NCBI GenBank assembly: GCA_947623455.1
Contig: OX392538.1
Location: 4,588,001 to 4,652,000, forward strand
Source of the DNA: Mimachlamys varia
Taxonomy: Eukaryota > Mollusca > Bivalvia > Pectinida > Pectinidae
Direction of reading: 5' to 3'
DNA: 64,000 nucleotides
The notes beneath the pieces are model-generated. The model did not search any database, was not told the DNA's origin, and saw only the letters and a list, made by a program, of their open reading frames with translations. Shown here piece after piece: positions 53,071 to 64,000 of this stretch. Position 1 is the stretch's first letter. The number at the start of each line of letters is the position of its first letter. The translations under genes and the position numbers were made by a program.

Positions 53071-53869
53071 GCCTTAACCATTGACATATCAATTTCATGA
53101 ATAATACAGTTTCACGTTTGCCAGCTCATCAACTTTTCTTAATTCAGACAATCACTGTGACAATGAAAGAATTTAGCGTTGCACTTCACAATTCATTTGA
53201 TTATCCAACCTCTAGATTCTTACACGTCTATGAAAAAGCTGAGAGCTCTGTTTAAAGAAGCTTCGGCAATTGAATGACAAATATTTTGGAGGTTAGAAAT
53301 AGAACAACATGGCAAAGTGCGACAGTTCATTCCGACCACACAAATAATTTTACTTCATTGAATATTTTATTGTGTCTCACCTGGTACGTTATTTATCAAG
53401 TTTACACCATTAAGAAGCCCGTAAGCATGCCTTCACGAGGAAACTGTGCGACCCAAACACTTTTATATTCTTTGGACATGTTTATCTTAGGTAATCGAAA
53501 GCGATGTGGCAACTTCATGGCGTATTCCAAAAAAATGTTTTGCAGCTTGTTAACTCTTGTTTTTTATTGACTTCAACCAACCATTCACATTGTAATTATA
53601 TATGTATGAGTTATTTAAGTATTAATTTCGACTCGTTCAAGATGAAAAGGAGAAGTTTTCAGCATTGAGTTCGTAAACGTTTCTGCTACATCTTCTTATA
53701 GATAATTTATATGAAACAAGTGTAGGTTAGGTATATAGGTGGGTTCCTATTATTTTATTCAATTATATAAGCTTATAAATCAATTAATTTTTCATCTTAA
53801 AGAAATAGAGGATATCTGACAATGTTTTACCAGTGTGGCTAAAATTTTAATATACTCAAGAGTGCCCAG

Positions 53870-53995
53870 CACTGAAGATACTATTTGGTAGTGTGTTTAT
53901 TACATTTTTATAGCAAAAACTATCCGGGAAGCTTTTAATTTTCCCAATAATCGTTTGTAAACAGTGTTTTGATTGGTCAAATCAGAAGAATGATA
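53870..53995 (+). repeat. Dispersed repeat shared with 33365-33480
   Basis: CACTGAAGATACT, TTTTATAGCAAA and TTTTGATTGGTCAAATCA occur in the same order at both places. The rest of 53071-54411 shows no supported gene; part of it may be the 3' UTR of gene 3. Confidence 0.6.
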
Positions 53996-54411
53996 TTCAA
54001 CTCTAGTGGAAAATATAATTTTTAGAATTAATATTGTTTTTATATTCTTTGGTTAAAATGTAATAAAATCATAAAAAGTAAATGAACAATGTTGCTCTTT
54101 ATTAGACGTGTACAACACGGAATACATGATTTTGACTGGTCGTAGCTCTACATCATACCAAATATCGCTAGGAGGATAAGCAATAAAGTGTTCCTAATGT
54201 CAAAACGTTGATGTCATGGCGTTCCGTTGTTTGTTTGAGAGGTTTTACGTCCACTTCACTATCGCGTAGTTCCGTTATCCAGAACACGAAATCCGTTCAA
54301 GACAACCGTATACAGTAAAACTTGTGGGAGCAGCCAAGAGGCAATCCAACCGAGAGAAATGACACTACAGCAGATAAGTCAGTGATGCATTCTAGTTCAT
54401 TTTGCTATTTA

Positions 54412-57400
54412 TTAAAATTTGCTGTACAAATCCTTTGGTTTATAACAAGCAGGATGTCGGCCAGGCTTTATGTACCACCCTGCTATGTCACCATAGATAC
54501 GGCGGTATTCATTCTCGTTGTGAAGACGCTGACATAGGTTGCATATTCCCTCATTCCAACTGTTCAGTATTCCCTCAGTATAGAAATATTTCCGCCATCT
54601 AAAATACTCCCGATATGCCGCCATGTTTGAGTTAAGGCCAGACAGATAAATACCGAGGTGTACCGCAGACCGGAATTTCTTTGTATCAATGGTGGAACCT
54701 GGTGGATGGTATAGCGAACGATTAGCACCATCTCGTACAATAGGCACAATGTTATGTCGCAAAACTAAGTTCAAAGACTTCTCTGTAACGTAATCCCGAC
54801 ATAGCGCGTTCTCCAACGACAGATAAAATTTGTAAGTGGGTACAGTTGCCGAGAAACATTTATTTTTGTGGTTCTGGGTGATGTTCCATGATGTCTTGTG
54901 TCTATTTTTGCCGTAACATTTTCGTTCACCACATTTTCCATAAATGTCAATGTGTATACCACTTTTTTTCAATTGCTCTACATATTCCATACGCCTTGAA
55001 TGTGTCTCACAATGACTTATGAAGCCCACGGCGACTTTACTCCGTAGTTTTGACACTTTAAACACAGAATCATCGTCAAGGATCTGCGCCCTTTTAACAA
55101 ATCTCCCATGTGGTATGTGAAAATCCGAATCCCTTCTATAGGTAAATGTCCAGTTGATCTTCCCCTTAAACTTGTTTAGTACATCATTGTCTGCAAAATT
55201 TTCTGGAGCTTCGAATTCAGAGAAAATCCAAACCTGACCTCTACGTTTACTAGGCACCTTAGGTAGTGTATGCATATTGAAAAAAACAGCATCGCTGACC
55301 TCTAGTTTGGTCACATCCCTTGTAAGGGTACAGTGTTTTACAGAACAGTTCTGGAATACGTCAGAGCTGTCTGTCCTTCCCTCCATCCAGTCGTTCCACC
55401 AGTGTAGAGGGTTGTAGAACAGAATCAGCTTCTTCTCAACCTGCTTGTCCGGCATGGCTCCAGTATTCCGACATGTGGTACATCCGTTTCTGGGTTGAGT
55501 CTCGATTTCATGTCCGGCTCTGACGTCTGTTATTCCCGCAGCAAAGTGTGACGTCATGGATAGTCGTAGGTTATATACTATGTACGTCATCATTATGACG
55601 GTAACCATCAGCAGGACATAGCATCCCCTCAGCAGGTATTTTGTACTATTATGCTGCAAACAAATGAGATGCAATGTTATTATATATCATACGTACAATA
55701 AGCACACAAATACGTCTTGTTACCGTGGGAACAGTATTGTGACGTACATAATTATAAATGTCGTCACATAATTGTACATGACGACACACTTTTGTCTCAG
55801 TAGTGGAAATGAGTCTCCCAAGAAGACTAATTGAAATTACATCAGTGCATCGGTAAATCTATTTCTCAAACTATGTAATGGAAATATTCTAGCACTCGTG
55901 TTCATGTTATATTGAATGTATTAAACTCGTTTAGCAATTCTATTAAAAACTCGCCAAAGTCCCGTCTCATGTGAAATTAATAATCTCGTTTAATAAATCC
56001 AATATCACATGAACACTCGTCTAAGATATTCTATATATGATACGAATGTTTGGAACAACCTGTTTGTGTATACATGCACATTATGTATATTAAAATAAAC
56101 ATAATGACGAATAACACTGCTCAAAACCTCTTTATATACATATGAATTTAGTTTGATTTTCAAATGTATGGTCTTTTTGTCAGGATTTTGTCACCATATA
56201 TTTATTCGTATTAATTGCTGAGATGGTATTCAGAAACCAGCACATTCACCTACGTCATTTCTGTGTCAAATAACGTGTAAAATAAAACAGTATTTACAGC
56301 ATAAAGCAAACGACAACGCTAACACCACAACGTAAAATAAACAAATAAAGAGACATAATGTAATGTCCAGCTAGGTATATGAGAGGGAAATACTGCCTAA
56401 CTGGCAAGCTAGCTGTTTCAGTCATGCGGTATAACCCGGGGACCCGTTCACGCCAGTTAAGCAACGGTGAGCGTGGTCAGTAGTTGGATGGGTGACCGCC
56501 TGCACGTTACGTTTGGTGGCAGCGGTGGGATGGAATGTTTGATCATGTAAGGCCAGTTCTCGGTGGTTTGGGAAGGTGCATGGATACACAGAGAAGAACC
56601 TACGGATTCCCAGGCCAAGTCTCGGGACGAGACTTCTCGGAGGGTGGAATAATGTAATATCCAGCTAGGTATATGAGAGGGAAATACTGCCTAACTGGCA
56701 AGCTAGCTGTTTCAGTCATGCGGTATAACCCGGGGGTCCGTTCACGCTAGTTAAGCAACGGTGAGCGTGGTCAGTAGTTGGATGGGTGACCGCCTGCACG
56801 TTACAATAATATCATTTCAATATACTGTAAAAGTGGAAATGTTCGGGGTGTGGAAATTTTCGCTTATTAAATTACGCTTGCATTAAATCTCCGCAAATAT
56901 ATCCACACGCGAACATATGTATAACCACTCAAACGCTACATGGTATAATAGTATAATAGGTACACAGTGCAAACAACAGGACTGACAGCGCGAAAATATC
57001 CTTACTGCGAAGAGTTTGGAGGTTTGCTAAGCGAAAAAACCCACGCGCGAAAATATTGGCTTTTACATTTATACGCAATATACAATATTGCGTATAAATG
57101 TAAAAAACAATAAACGAAAATTGTTATAAAATAAACGAAAATATCAATCAGGCATATTATAGTATCTAGTAAATATATATTTTAAACATGAAATGACATT
57201 CTATGTGAAATAAACTACTGGATACATTTGTAACAACCTGTTGTAACAAAACGCAACATAACGTGGATTGACTTTACTTGGTGGGTATGGAAGCCAATAC
57301 AACGCGAAACAAACCATAACGTGAAGCATATTATTAAAAGCAGAGAACGCTTACTCTTCCGGAACACCTGGTCTTATTCTCTTGTACTTTAACAAGGGTA

Positions 57401-57561
57401 TCCATGTAAATCTTTCCTTTGTTCATATTCTGCCCCTAGTTTAATCGATTTTGATTTTGGATTATGATTTTGTCAACCTTTCGGTATTCTCTTATTTATT
57501 AAACAAAAACATGAAATACATTGAAACTTGGTAAACACTGCAACAGACTTACCGTTGACAT
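54412..57561 (-). CDS. GT10 alpha-1,3-fucosyltransferase
   Basis: The main exon is 54412-55653; a 9-nt first coding exon, ATG TCA ACG, at 57553-57561 is followed by GTAAGT and joins in phase 0, giving 416 aa. The open frame has no ATG upstream of the acceptor that ends at 55654, which supports the small exon. The protein is a type II Golgi enzyme: a short cytosolic tail, a membrane anchor at about residues 10-32 (YVLLMVTVIMMTYIVYNL region), a stem, then a GT10 domain. Family motifs: INWTFTYRRDSD, KVAVGFISHCETHSRRMEY, and the donor-binding YKFYLSLENALCRDYVTEK (GDP-fucose site), followed by a YFRWRKYF segment. Several N-glycosylation sequons (NWT, NIT, NRS, NCS). It transfers fucose from GDP-fucose to N-acetylglucosamine on glycans; the precise acceptor cannot be told. 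The stop codon overlaps an AATAAA-type signal. Confidence 0.92.
56359..56805 (+). mobile_element. Miniature LTR retrotransposon (TRIM) with 5S rRNA-derived LTRs
   Basis: Two 153-bp direct repeats, 56359-56511 and 56653-56805, begin TGTAAT and end GTTACA (GTTACG in the first). Both contain a segment (GTTAAGCAACGGTGAGCGTG, then AGTAGTTGGATGGGTGACCG) matching the internal control region of animal 5S rRNA. Between them lie 141 bp with a primer binding site, TGGTGGCAGCGGTGGGAT at 56514-56531, complementary to a tRNA-Leu 3' end, and a purine-rich GGAGGGTGGAATAA just before the second LTR. The 4-bp ATAA flanks both sides (56355-56358, 56806-56809). There is no coding capacity. The architecture is that of plant Cassandra elements. 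It lies in the fucosyltransferase intron. Confidence 0.82.
56815..57110. mobile_element. MITE-like element with a perfect 21-bp terminal hairpin
   Basis: 57061-57105 is a perfect palindrome with 21-bp arms (TTTTACATTTATACGCAATA...) around a 3-bp loop. The preceding body contains repeated GCGAAAATAT-type motifs and begins ATACTGTAAAAGTGGAAATG. This looks like a common bivalve MITE whose end has been inverted and duplicated. Confidence 0.5.
57345..57500 (+). mobile_element. Penelope-like element tail fragment
   Basis: GAACACCTGGTCTTATTCTC and TTTAATCGATTTTGATTTTG match the shared tail at 47215-47340 and 63640-63770. It ends 50 bp from the small first coding exon of the fucosyltransferase. Confidence 0.65.
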
Positions 57562-58384
57562 TCTGATAACGTCGATTAATTCAATATAGGTCCGATTGAA
57601 TTCTGCTCGTTTGTTCCACTGAAGTAATTTGCTGAAATCATTTTCATGTCATGCAGACAGAAATTTTCAATGAAAAATGCAAGATCCTTGTTGCCTACCG
57701 AGACATATCTGGTACATGCACTATAAGGTCGGAATAAAGCACTGATATTTTTAAAAGGCTTACTGACGGTGTATTTTCTTACACAGGATCGTAATGATCA
57801 CTAATTCATTATCAGATCTTTGTAGCGTGTAAAGTCACAGTCGTATTGTGTGTATCTATCAGACCGCGTGTCTCTGTGACTAAGTCAACTAGTTATATAT
57901 ATATACATTATATTCATTTCAAATAGCTTTATTTGTCCTGACTTAAAACAAAGCTTTGCCACTGATTTGATTTTTAATCTTTTTACTTCACATGTAAAAC
58001 GACCAAGTATCTACAACCCTGAAGTTTGAGGTATTTACTTGGGTAGGGGATTTGGGAACAATCAATCCACTTATGTAGGAACACCGAGAAACCTGAAGAT
58101 TTGGTCTGGTTACACAAACGTTGCCGATATATACCATTTGTATCACTGCAACGCATGGAATACATAGTATAAGCACATAGATAAAAGGTGACCTAACATT
58201 GTGCAAATAGTTTCCCTAGTATTTTAATGATTGGTATTCTATCCGGTATAAAATACCTCAACGACCTATGATATTAAATTTATTAAACGTTACGTACGTA
58301 GATAGGTACTCACGATATGTTATCCTTCAACTTTCTGTAACTGTCCTTCCTGTAGGTTCTAGGCATCGGTAAAGAGACAATCTG

Positions 58385-60300
58385 AAAACTAACGGGATGT
58401 GGATTTTGAAAAAGTTGAAAGATCTTCTGATCAATCATGAGCAACCCATCCTCGAAAACGCTTTGTCCATCAAAATATTTGATGTTTTCACCATTTACAG
58501 TACCATACCTCAAACAAAACTCATAATTATAAGGGCCTTATTTTTCAAGGAATGTGGACGACGAAACAAAAAAAAATTAGAGAATTTCAAAGCGTCAACA
58601 AAACCATAATGCGTACTCAAAATCGATTAAACTACAGGCAAAGTAGGAACAAAAGAAAGATTTACAATGAGACTCTCGTAAAAGCACAAGATAATAAGAC
58701 CAGGTGTTCCGGAAAAGTAAGCGTCTTCTACTTCATCGACGACACCCGCCATGTAAATCTTTGTCACATCCAAGTAAACATCAAGCTCTCAAAATGAGAA
58801 CCGAGTATCATTGTCAATCACAAAAAGTAAACACACTAATGAGCATACTCAAAAACGTCCATCTCCATATCATTTAAAGATACAGAATATTTCTCAATGA
58901 GACAAAGATGGCGACCATAAAACTTGCCCATAGTTCTGATAAACCTGCATCTTTCGAATCCTTGTTGTTAGTTTGTTTGTCAGCAGTCGACATCGATCAT
59001 TAAAATCCCGATATTTAGAGCAAGCCCTGGAATACCGAATCAACTGCGACATGTAAACACCATAGGTTGGAGAAGCAGGGATGTTACTATCAAGAAATGA
59101 AAAGTTTACGATCGGAAAATTGAAATCATCACGTTTATCGTACAGCTTAGTAGTAAGCTGCCCATGTTGGTCGTAGTTTAAGTAGAGATCGAGGTAAGCA
59201 GCTGATGTAGAAGAGTCTGTTGTGTCCTTTATTTCAAGTTCAGAAGGGTATATACGATCGACGTGGTCAGCAAACTTCATGTTGTTTATAGACAACACAT
59301 CGTCGATATATCTGAAAGTGAAATTAAAAGATTTTGCAAGGTTTTTGTTACCTGTCCTGATAAGATCCTCCACAAATTCAGCCTCGTATGAAAACAAAAA
59401 CAAGTCAGCTATGAGTGGGGCACAGTTTGTTCCCATGGGAAGGCCAACAGTCTGCTGGAAAATCTTTCCTCCGAACTCAACAAAAAATGTTGTCGACCAG
59501 GAATTCAATCATCCTTACTAAATCTTCTTCAATATATTTCCTCTTAGCTTTTGTCGTGTTTTTGACAAAGTATGCTCCAAGATAGCTCACTACCATATAT
59601 TTGTATCGTCGTCCGCCTTTCTTGGAAAAGAAAGCTCTCATAATAAGAGATCGGAGACGTTCCTTCAATTTTGTATGAGGTATGGTAGTGTACAGGGTGG
59701 AAAAATCAAATGTTTTGACCGAAAAGACATTTTAGGAGGAGGTGCTCAAGATTGATCAAAAGATCTTTCGAGTTTTTCATGAGACTGAAACCCTGATTTT
59801 ATGGTACTAAGAATTGTAGTAAGAAGTTTTGATAATGGCTTGGTCGAGCAATTAGCAGAGCCAGCGATAAAACGTTGCTTATATCCTTATGTAGTTTCGG
59901 TATCCAATAAAGACAAGGTAGGTCAGCATCTTGCTCATTAACCGGTACTTGGAAAGATTGTAATACAGACGCATGGTTGGACAGTAGTTCATCCTTCGAA
60001 AAACCGGTCAATGTGTAAGTAGGGTTACCTTGGTTATCAAGCAGGCCTAGTACTTTTTGCAAGAAAGAATGAAATAGCGTTTGCAACGATGATCAAGTTG
60101 TTAGATGCTTTGTCTGCAGACACAACCACATACTAATCATGTAGATCGTTGAGTGTTGCTCGAACATCGGGGTCAAGAAATATCGACTTGTGTTTAGTTT
60201 TCATTTTGTGACGCAAATTGCTTATTCTTTTCTGAATAGAAGACCTGATAGACTTCACCCTCACATTGTCCGGCGTAATCTTCCACCGAGTCCATAAGAA
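58385..60300 (-). mobile_element. Longest Penelope-like element copy
   Basis: Minus-strand order from 60086 down: NEQDADLPCLYWIPKLHKD, then 59477-59668 (MKERLRSLIMRAFFSKKGG), then the 204-aa frame 58894-59508 with GLPMGTNCAPLIADLFLFSY, FRYIDDVLSINN (catalytic IDD), KDTTDSSTSAAYLDLYLNYD and MSQLIRYSRACSKYRDFNDR, then the shared tail at 58575-58800. Frameshifts separate the blocks. A short inverted piece of the same family (58397-58560, plus) caps the 3' side. These are reverse transcriptase blocks of a Penelope-like type; family assignment is from memory of the motif order. Confidence 0.72.
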
Positions 60301-60484
60301 TCTTGAAATTCACATGCCAATTGATGGATGGAGTCTCTCGATACTTAGTACCTTTCATGAAAGGCTCCCGGAGCTTTATATTTGGGATAATATTCAGATT
60401 ACCCGTTACTATGTGGCCAGCTGGACCATTGAATTGATCGGTTATCCAAAGATGAAATACTTTCTAACTACATGCAAACATCAG

Positions 60485-60890
60485 TATTAAAATCTTTCAA
60501 GATACCCGTTAATGATTAAGATGCTCATCTACCTAGTCTATGTTGGGTACCTAAACTGCACAAAGATCCTTATAAACAACTTTTATCGTTGGCTCCTCTC
60601 ATTGTTAAAAAAGCCATTATCAAAACTTCTAACTAACATTTTTAGTACCGTTAAACCAGGGCTTCAGTCATATTGTAACATTGTATACAATTTGTACTCC
60701 AGGAGTGGCATTAACGGGGTGTGTATTATGAAAGACTCGAAAGATCTTCTAATCAGTCTTGAGCAACTCCCTTCTCAAAAATGTTTCGTTTTTCAAAACA
60801 TTTGCTTTTCAATCCTGTATACTGTACAAACTGAAAGAATAGTTTCGGTCTCTCGTTATGAGAGCTTTCTTATCTAACAAAGATCACGTA
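60485..60890 (+). mobile_element. Penelope-like element fragment
   Basis: 60512-60877 encodes 121 aa with FYRWLLSLLKKPLSKLLTNI, YSRSGINGVCIMKDSKDLL and a decayed TLYTTIPxxKL region, the N-terminal half of the same reverse transcriptase. Truncated at both ends. Confidence 0.7.
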
Positions 60891-61224
60891 ACACACACAT
60901 ATGCTGCACCTCTCAAATTTAGTAATAAATACAATATGCCGAAAAAATTAATTAAACTGCATCATACAGCTGTGTTTGTCCTCCTAGGACTCTTCAGTGA
61001 TGCTAGGGGCCAAAAGGTAGGAATCTAAAATTTCTAAACTTATGTAGAAGCAGAACGGTCAAGTACGTAAAACCCCTTTAATTTATTAATTTAGACGTAA
61101 CACTAAACTAGTTCTGTATAATTTCAAATCGTGTACTACGAAAATGTGTATATTAAGTACCGTGCCACTACTCAATCAATGAGATTAACTGTGGCTATGG
61201 AGGCTCCAGCAAACCTCGGGGACT

Positions 61225-62320
61225 AAAAAATCCACCAACAGAGTCTGCCACCCCCTAGTGAAAGGTGAATGACGAAACAAATACATGGCTGTGCGCTATC
61301 TTGGAGCATACTTTTTAAAGAAAAAAAACAACAGAAGCTTGGATGAAATATACTGTGGAAGATATAGAACGAATGATTAAATTCCCTGTTGAGGATATCT
61401 TTGTTGAGTCCGAAGGAAAGATTTTCCAAAAGGCCATTGGCATTCTAATGGGAATTCTAACTGTGCCCTACTTTTGGTTGACTTATTTTTGTTTTCATAC
61501 GGAATTGGTCGAGGGGCATATCAAGACAAAAACCTTGCCGTATCTTTCAAGTTCACTATCTTGTATATCGACGATGCTTTGTCGTTAAACAACAAGAGGT
61601 TTGCTGACTTAGTTAACTGTATACTCAAGTATACCCTTCAGAATTTGAAATCAAGTACATAACATACTCTCCTTCATCGATCAGCTTCTTACCTTCATCT
61701 TTACTTAAACTATGACCAACACGGGCAACTTACTACTAAACTGTAAACATGGCGATTTAGATTTTCCGATCGTGAACTTTCCCTTTCTTGATAGTAATAT
61801 CCCTGTTTCTCCATCATTTATGGCCCGAAGAGCTCCGATCTTCTGATCGCTATATATTTGGACGACTGGTGAGTGCTCAGACTTCGGACTACATTCTATG
61901 GTGTTTATATGTCGCAGTTGAATCGTTATTTTAGAGCCTGCTCTGAACATCGAGATTTTCGTCATATATGTCAGCTGCTTACGGCACAAGGATTCGAGAG
62001 ATACAGGTTGATGAAGAGTTGGCAAGTTTTATGGTCGCCATCTTGGTCTCATTGAGAAATATTCTACATCCTTGCATGATATGAAGATGGATGTTTTTTA
62101 ATATGCTCATCAGTATGCCTGCTTTTGTGATTGAGAATTATGTCTCAGTTCTCACTTTGAGGCCATGATATTTACTTAGATTCGGCCTAGATTTACATGG
62201 CGGGTGTAGTCGATGAAGCAGATAACGCTTACTTTTTCCGGAACACCAAGTCTTATTATCTCAATCGATTTTGAGTTCGTATTTTGGTTTTGTTAACGCT
62301 TTGGTATTCTGATTTTTTTT
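61225..62320 (+). mobile_element. Penelope-like element, broken
   Basis: Text follows in order: AVRYLGAYFLKK, ERMIKFPVEDIFVESEGKIF, a frameshift at GILMG, LYIDDALSLNNKRFADLV, then YMSQLNRYFRACSEHRDFR and the shared tail to 62315. At least four frameshifts and an insertion near 61820-61890. Confidence 0.68.
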
Positions 62321-63360
62321 TACCCCGATGGAGAACGGATAGCCCGAGGGTTCTGAAATTTACAAATTAAACAAGCCCCTGATGATCTGTCAATCCCTGC
62401 AGGGAAATAGACAATTAGGCGATTCTCAATCCGCGGAAGATTTTTGATATTTCGTATAATTTCTCTTTAGGGCCCTGCCCCGGCCCCTCGGTTGGATATA
62501 GGTCATGTACAGCATCCACCATTTTTGCTGTATTTTAAAGTATTGAACGTGAACGATCTACAAAGAAGTGCTGTGCTTGTTATTTCAGTTGTTTATGACT
62601 GACTTGAACAAGAACCTTAACGCAGTATTGTTCATGCTGAAAAATAACAAGTTTATGGAGGGGTACCAACAGGGCCAGTATTGCTTGATACTTGTGCAAT
62701 GATGGGGAAAATGAATAAAATTTTTTGGAAATGTTTCGTACCCTTTGCTTAATAGCGTTTCATACTAATTCTTGATACTACTCATTCCAATGGGCAATTG
62801 CGGATTGAGTTGTTAAAAGACAATTTTAGTCATGACCACAATTACCGTGAAAGTAGGAAAAAGTAAACTTTAGAACACTCCCTCAGAGGTACCGCAGAAG
62901 CGTAGCTGCCATGTAAGCACATAAGCCCGTACTTGCACATCATTTTCCAAAGTATGTGTATATATTAAAGTCGAGAAATTTCATAATTCAACTTGTTTTC
63001 TTAAAAGTCCACTGATATTGTTACTCCTTTTTTTCGATTCGTCAGATTAACATATTAGGCTGCAGAAAATTTGTTATGTGTAGCTATAAATACTTCAAAT
63101 TCAATTGTATTTCTTTCCGAATGCAATAGCATATAGAATTACAATACACATACATATTCAATCATATATAATTGTGCAAGATGTCGGAGACCGCAGCCAA
63201 CACAATTCAAATAATATTTATAATACATCTCACTACGACAATATAGATAATGGCTTTATCGTGAGAAAATTCGTATACAAATGAATACCGAACAACATCC
63301 AAACATAAGCATCAGTTTGATACAACCTTCACTTAGGCCGACTTTTTTTATAAACTCATG
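62320..63360. other. Stretch with no supported gene
   Basis: I see no conserved frame, splice-site chain or clear repeat here; it may be old transposon sequence. Confidence 0.3.
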
Positions 63361-63364
63361 TCAT

Positions 63365-63785
63365 ATTAGGTTTTAGTGATAGATATCAGCTGCTGACGAA
63401 CAAACTTATGGCACAGGAAAAGGGGAGGTGCAGGTTGATGAAGACTGTGGGCAAGTTTTATGGTCGCCATCTTGGTTTCATGGGACATGTTCTGTATCTT
63501 TAAGTGATATGAAGATGGGCGTTTTTGAGAATGCTCATTAGTGTTCTCCCTTGTTTATATTGACAATGATGACTCGGTTCTCATTTTGACAGGTTTACAT
63601 GGCAGGTGTCGTCGATGAAGCAGAAGACGATTACTTTTCCGGAACACCTGGTCTTATTCTCTTGTGCTTTTACAAGGTCTCCATGTACATCTTTCCTTTT
63701 TTCATATTTTGCCTCTAGTTTAATCGATTTTGATTTCGGATTATGGTTTTGTAGACGCTTTGGTACTCTCTGGTTTTTAGTAAAT
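63365..63785 (+). mobile_element. Penelope-like element 3' fragment
   Basis: GATATCAGCTGCTGACGAAC, GGTGCAGGTTGATGAAGACT and the shared tail (GTCGTCGATGAAGCAGAAGA at 63608, TTTAATCGATTTTGATTTCG at 63719) match the other copies. Confidence 0.65.
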
Positions 63786-64000
63786 CTGTATTAGATTTAA
63801 TATACAAAAATGACCATTTTATCATTCTAAGAGTTATAAAAGAAGGGCCAGTTTTTACTACAAACAAAATGTCAGCAAATGCAATTATTAATGAGCCCGA
63901 CCAAAATCCTTAAGTTAAATATCTCCATAGGAAAGCATTACAGAAATTATGGAAAATTCCTTTAACTTAAGATTTTCCCGTTAATTCTTTAACTCTTTTC

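Noticed and set aside
56361..56805. Two 5S rRNA genes
   Set aside because: Only the internal promoter part resembles 5S; the 5' half is diverged and the copies have LTR ends, a primer site and a target duplication.

Overview
This is eukaryotic genomic DNA: AT-rich, with split genes carrying GT-AG introns, many transposon remnants and several large minisatellites. It most likely comes from a bivalve mollusc, perhaps a scallop. That guess rests on familiar bivalve-type interspersed repeats (for example 8449-8600 and 33014-33345), many Penelope-like reverse transcriptase fragments, and an expanded Death-domain family. Species cannot be fixed from sequence alone.

Layout. (1) 1-11782, minus strand: most of a CIR1 orthologue (corepressor of the RBPJ/CSL Notch effector), ten coding exons visible, the 3' end cut by the window edge; intron 4 holds a 45-bp minisatellite. 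(2) About 12.0-31.0 kb, plus strand: Death-domain gene 1, whose start faces CIR1 head to head. Its second coding exon runs into a ~90-unit, 48-bp minisatellite in which almost every unit carries a 5' splice site; a later intron holds a 7-kb satellite of 14-bp units with a 2977-bp higher-order duplication. (3) 31-39 kb: mostly LINE and Penelope-like remnants. (4) 39565-43547, plus: Death-domain gene 2, compact. (5) 44-49 kb: more Penelope-like fragments. (6) 50.5-53.1 kb, plus: Death-domain gene 3, with an extra N-terminal helical domain and a 24-bp minisatellite abutting its last acceptor. (7) 54412-57561, minus: a GT10 alpha-1,3-fucosyltransferase with a 9-nt first coding exon; its intron contains a miniature LTR retrotransposon whose LTRs are derived from 5S rRNA. 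(8) 57-64 kb: Penelope-like debris.

The three Death-domain genes share gene structure (small phase-1 exons, then one ~190-residue terminal exon that opens with a conserved W-Q motif and encodes two Death-fold domains), so they form a tandem-duplicated family. By homology they are likely adaptors in apoptosis or innate immune signalling; partners cannot be told from the sequence. CIR1 and the fucosyltransferase look like unrelated flanking genes. The most unusual features are the splice-donor minisatellite of gene 1, the 5S-LTR element, and the recurrence of minisatellites next to splice sites.
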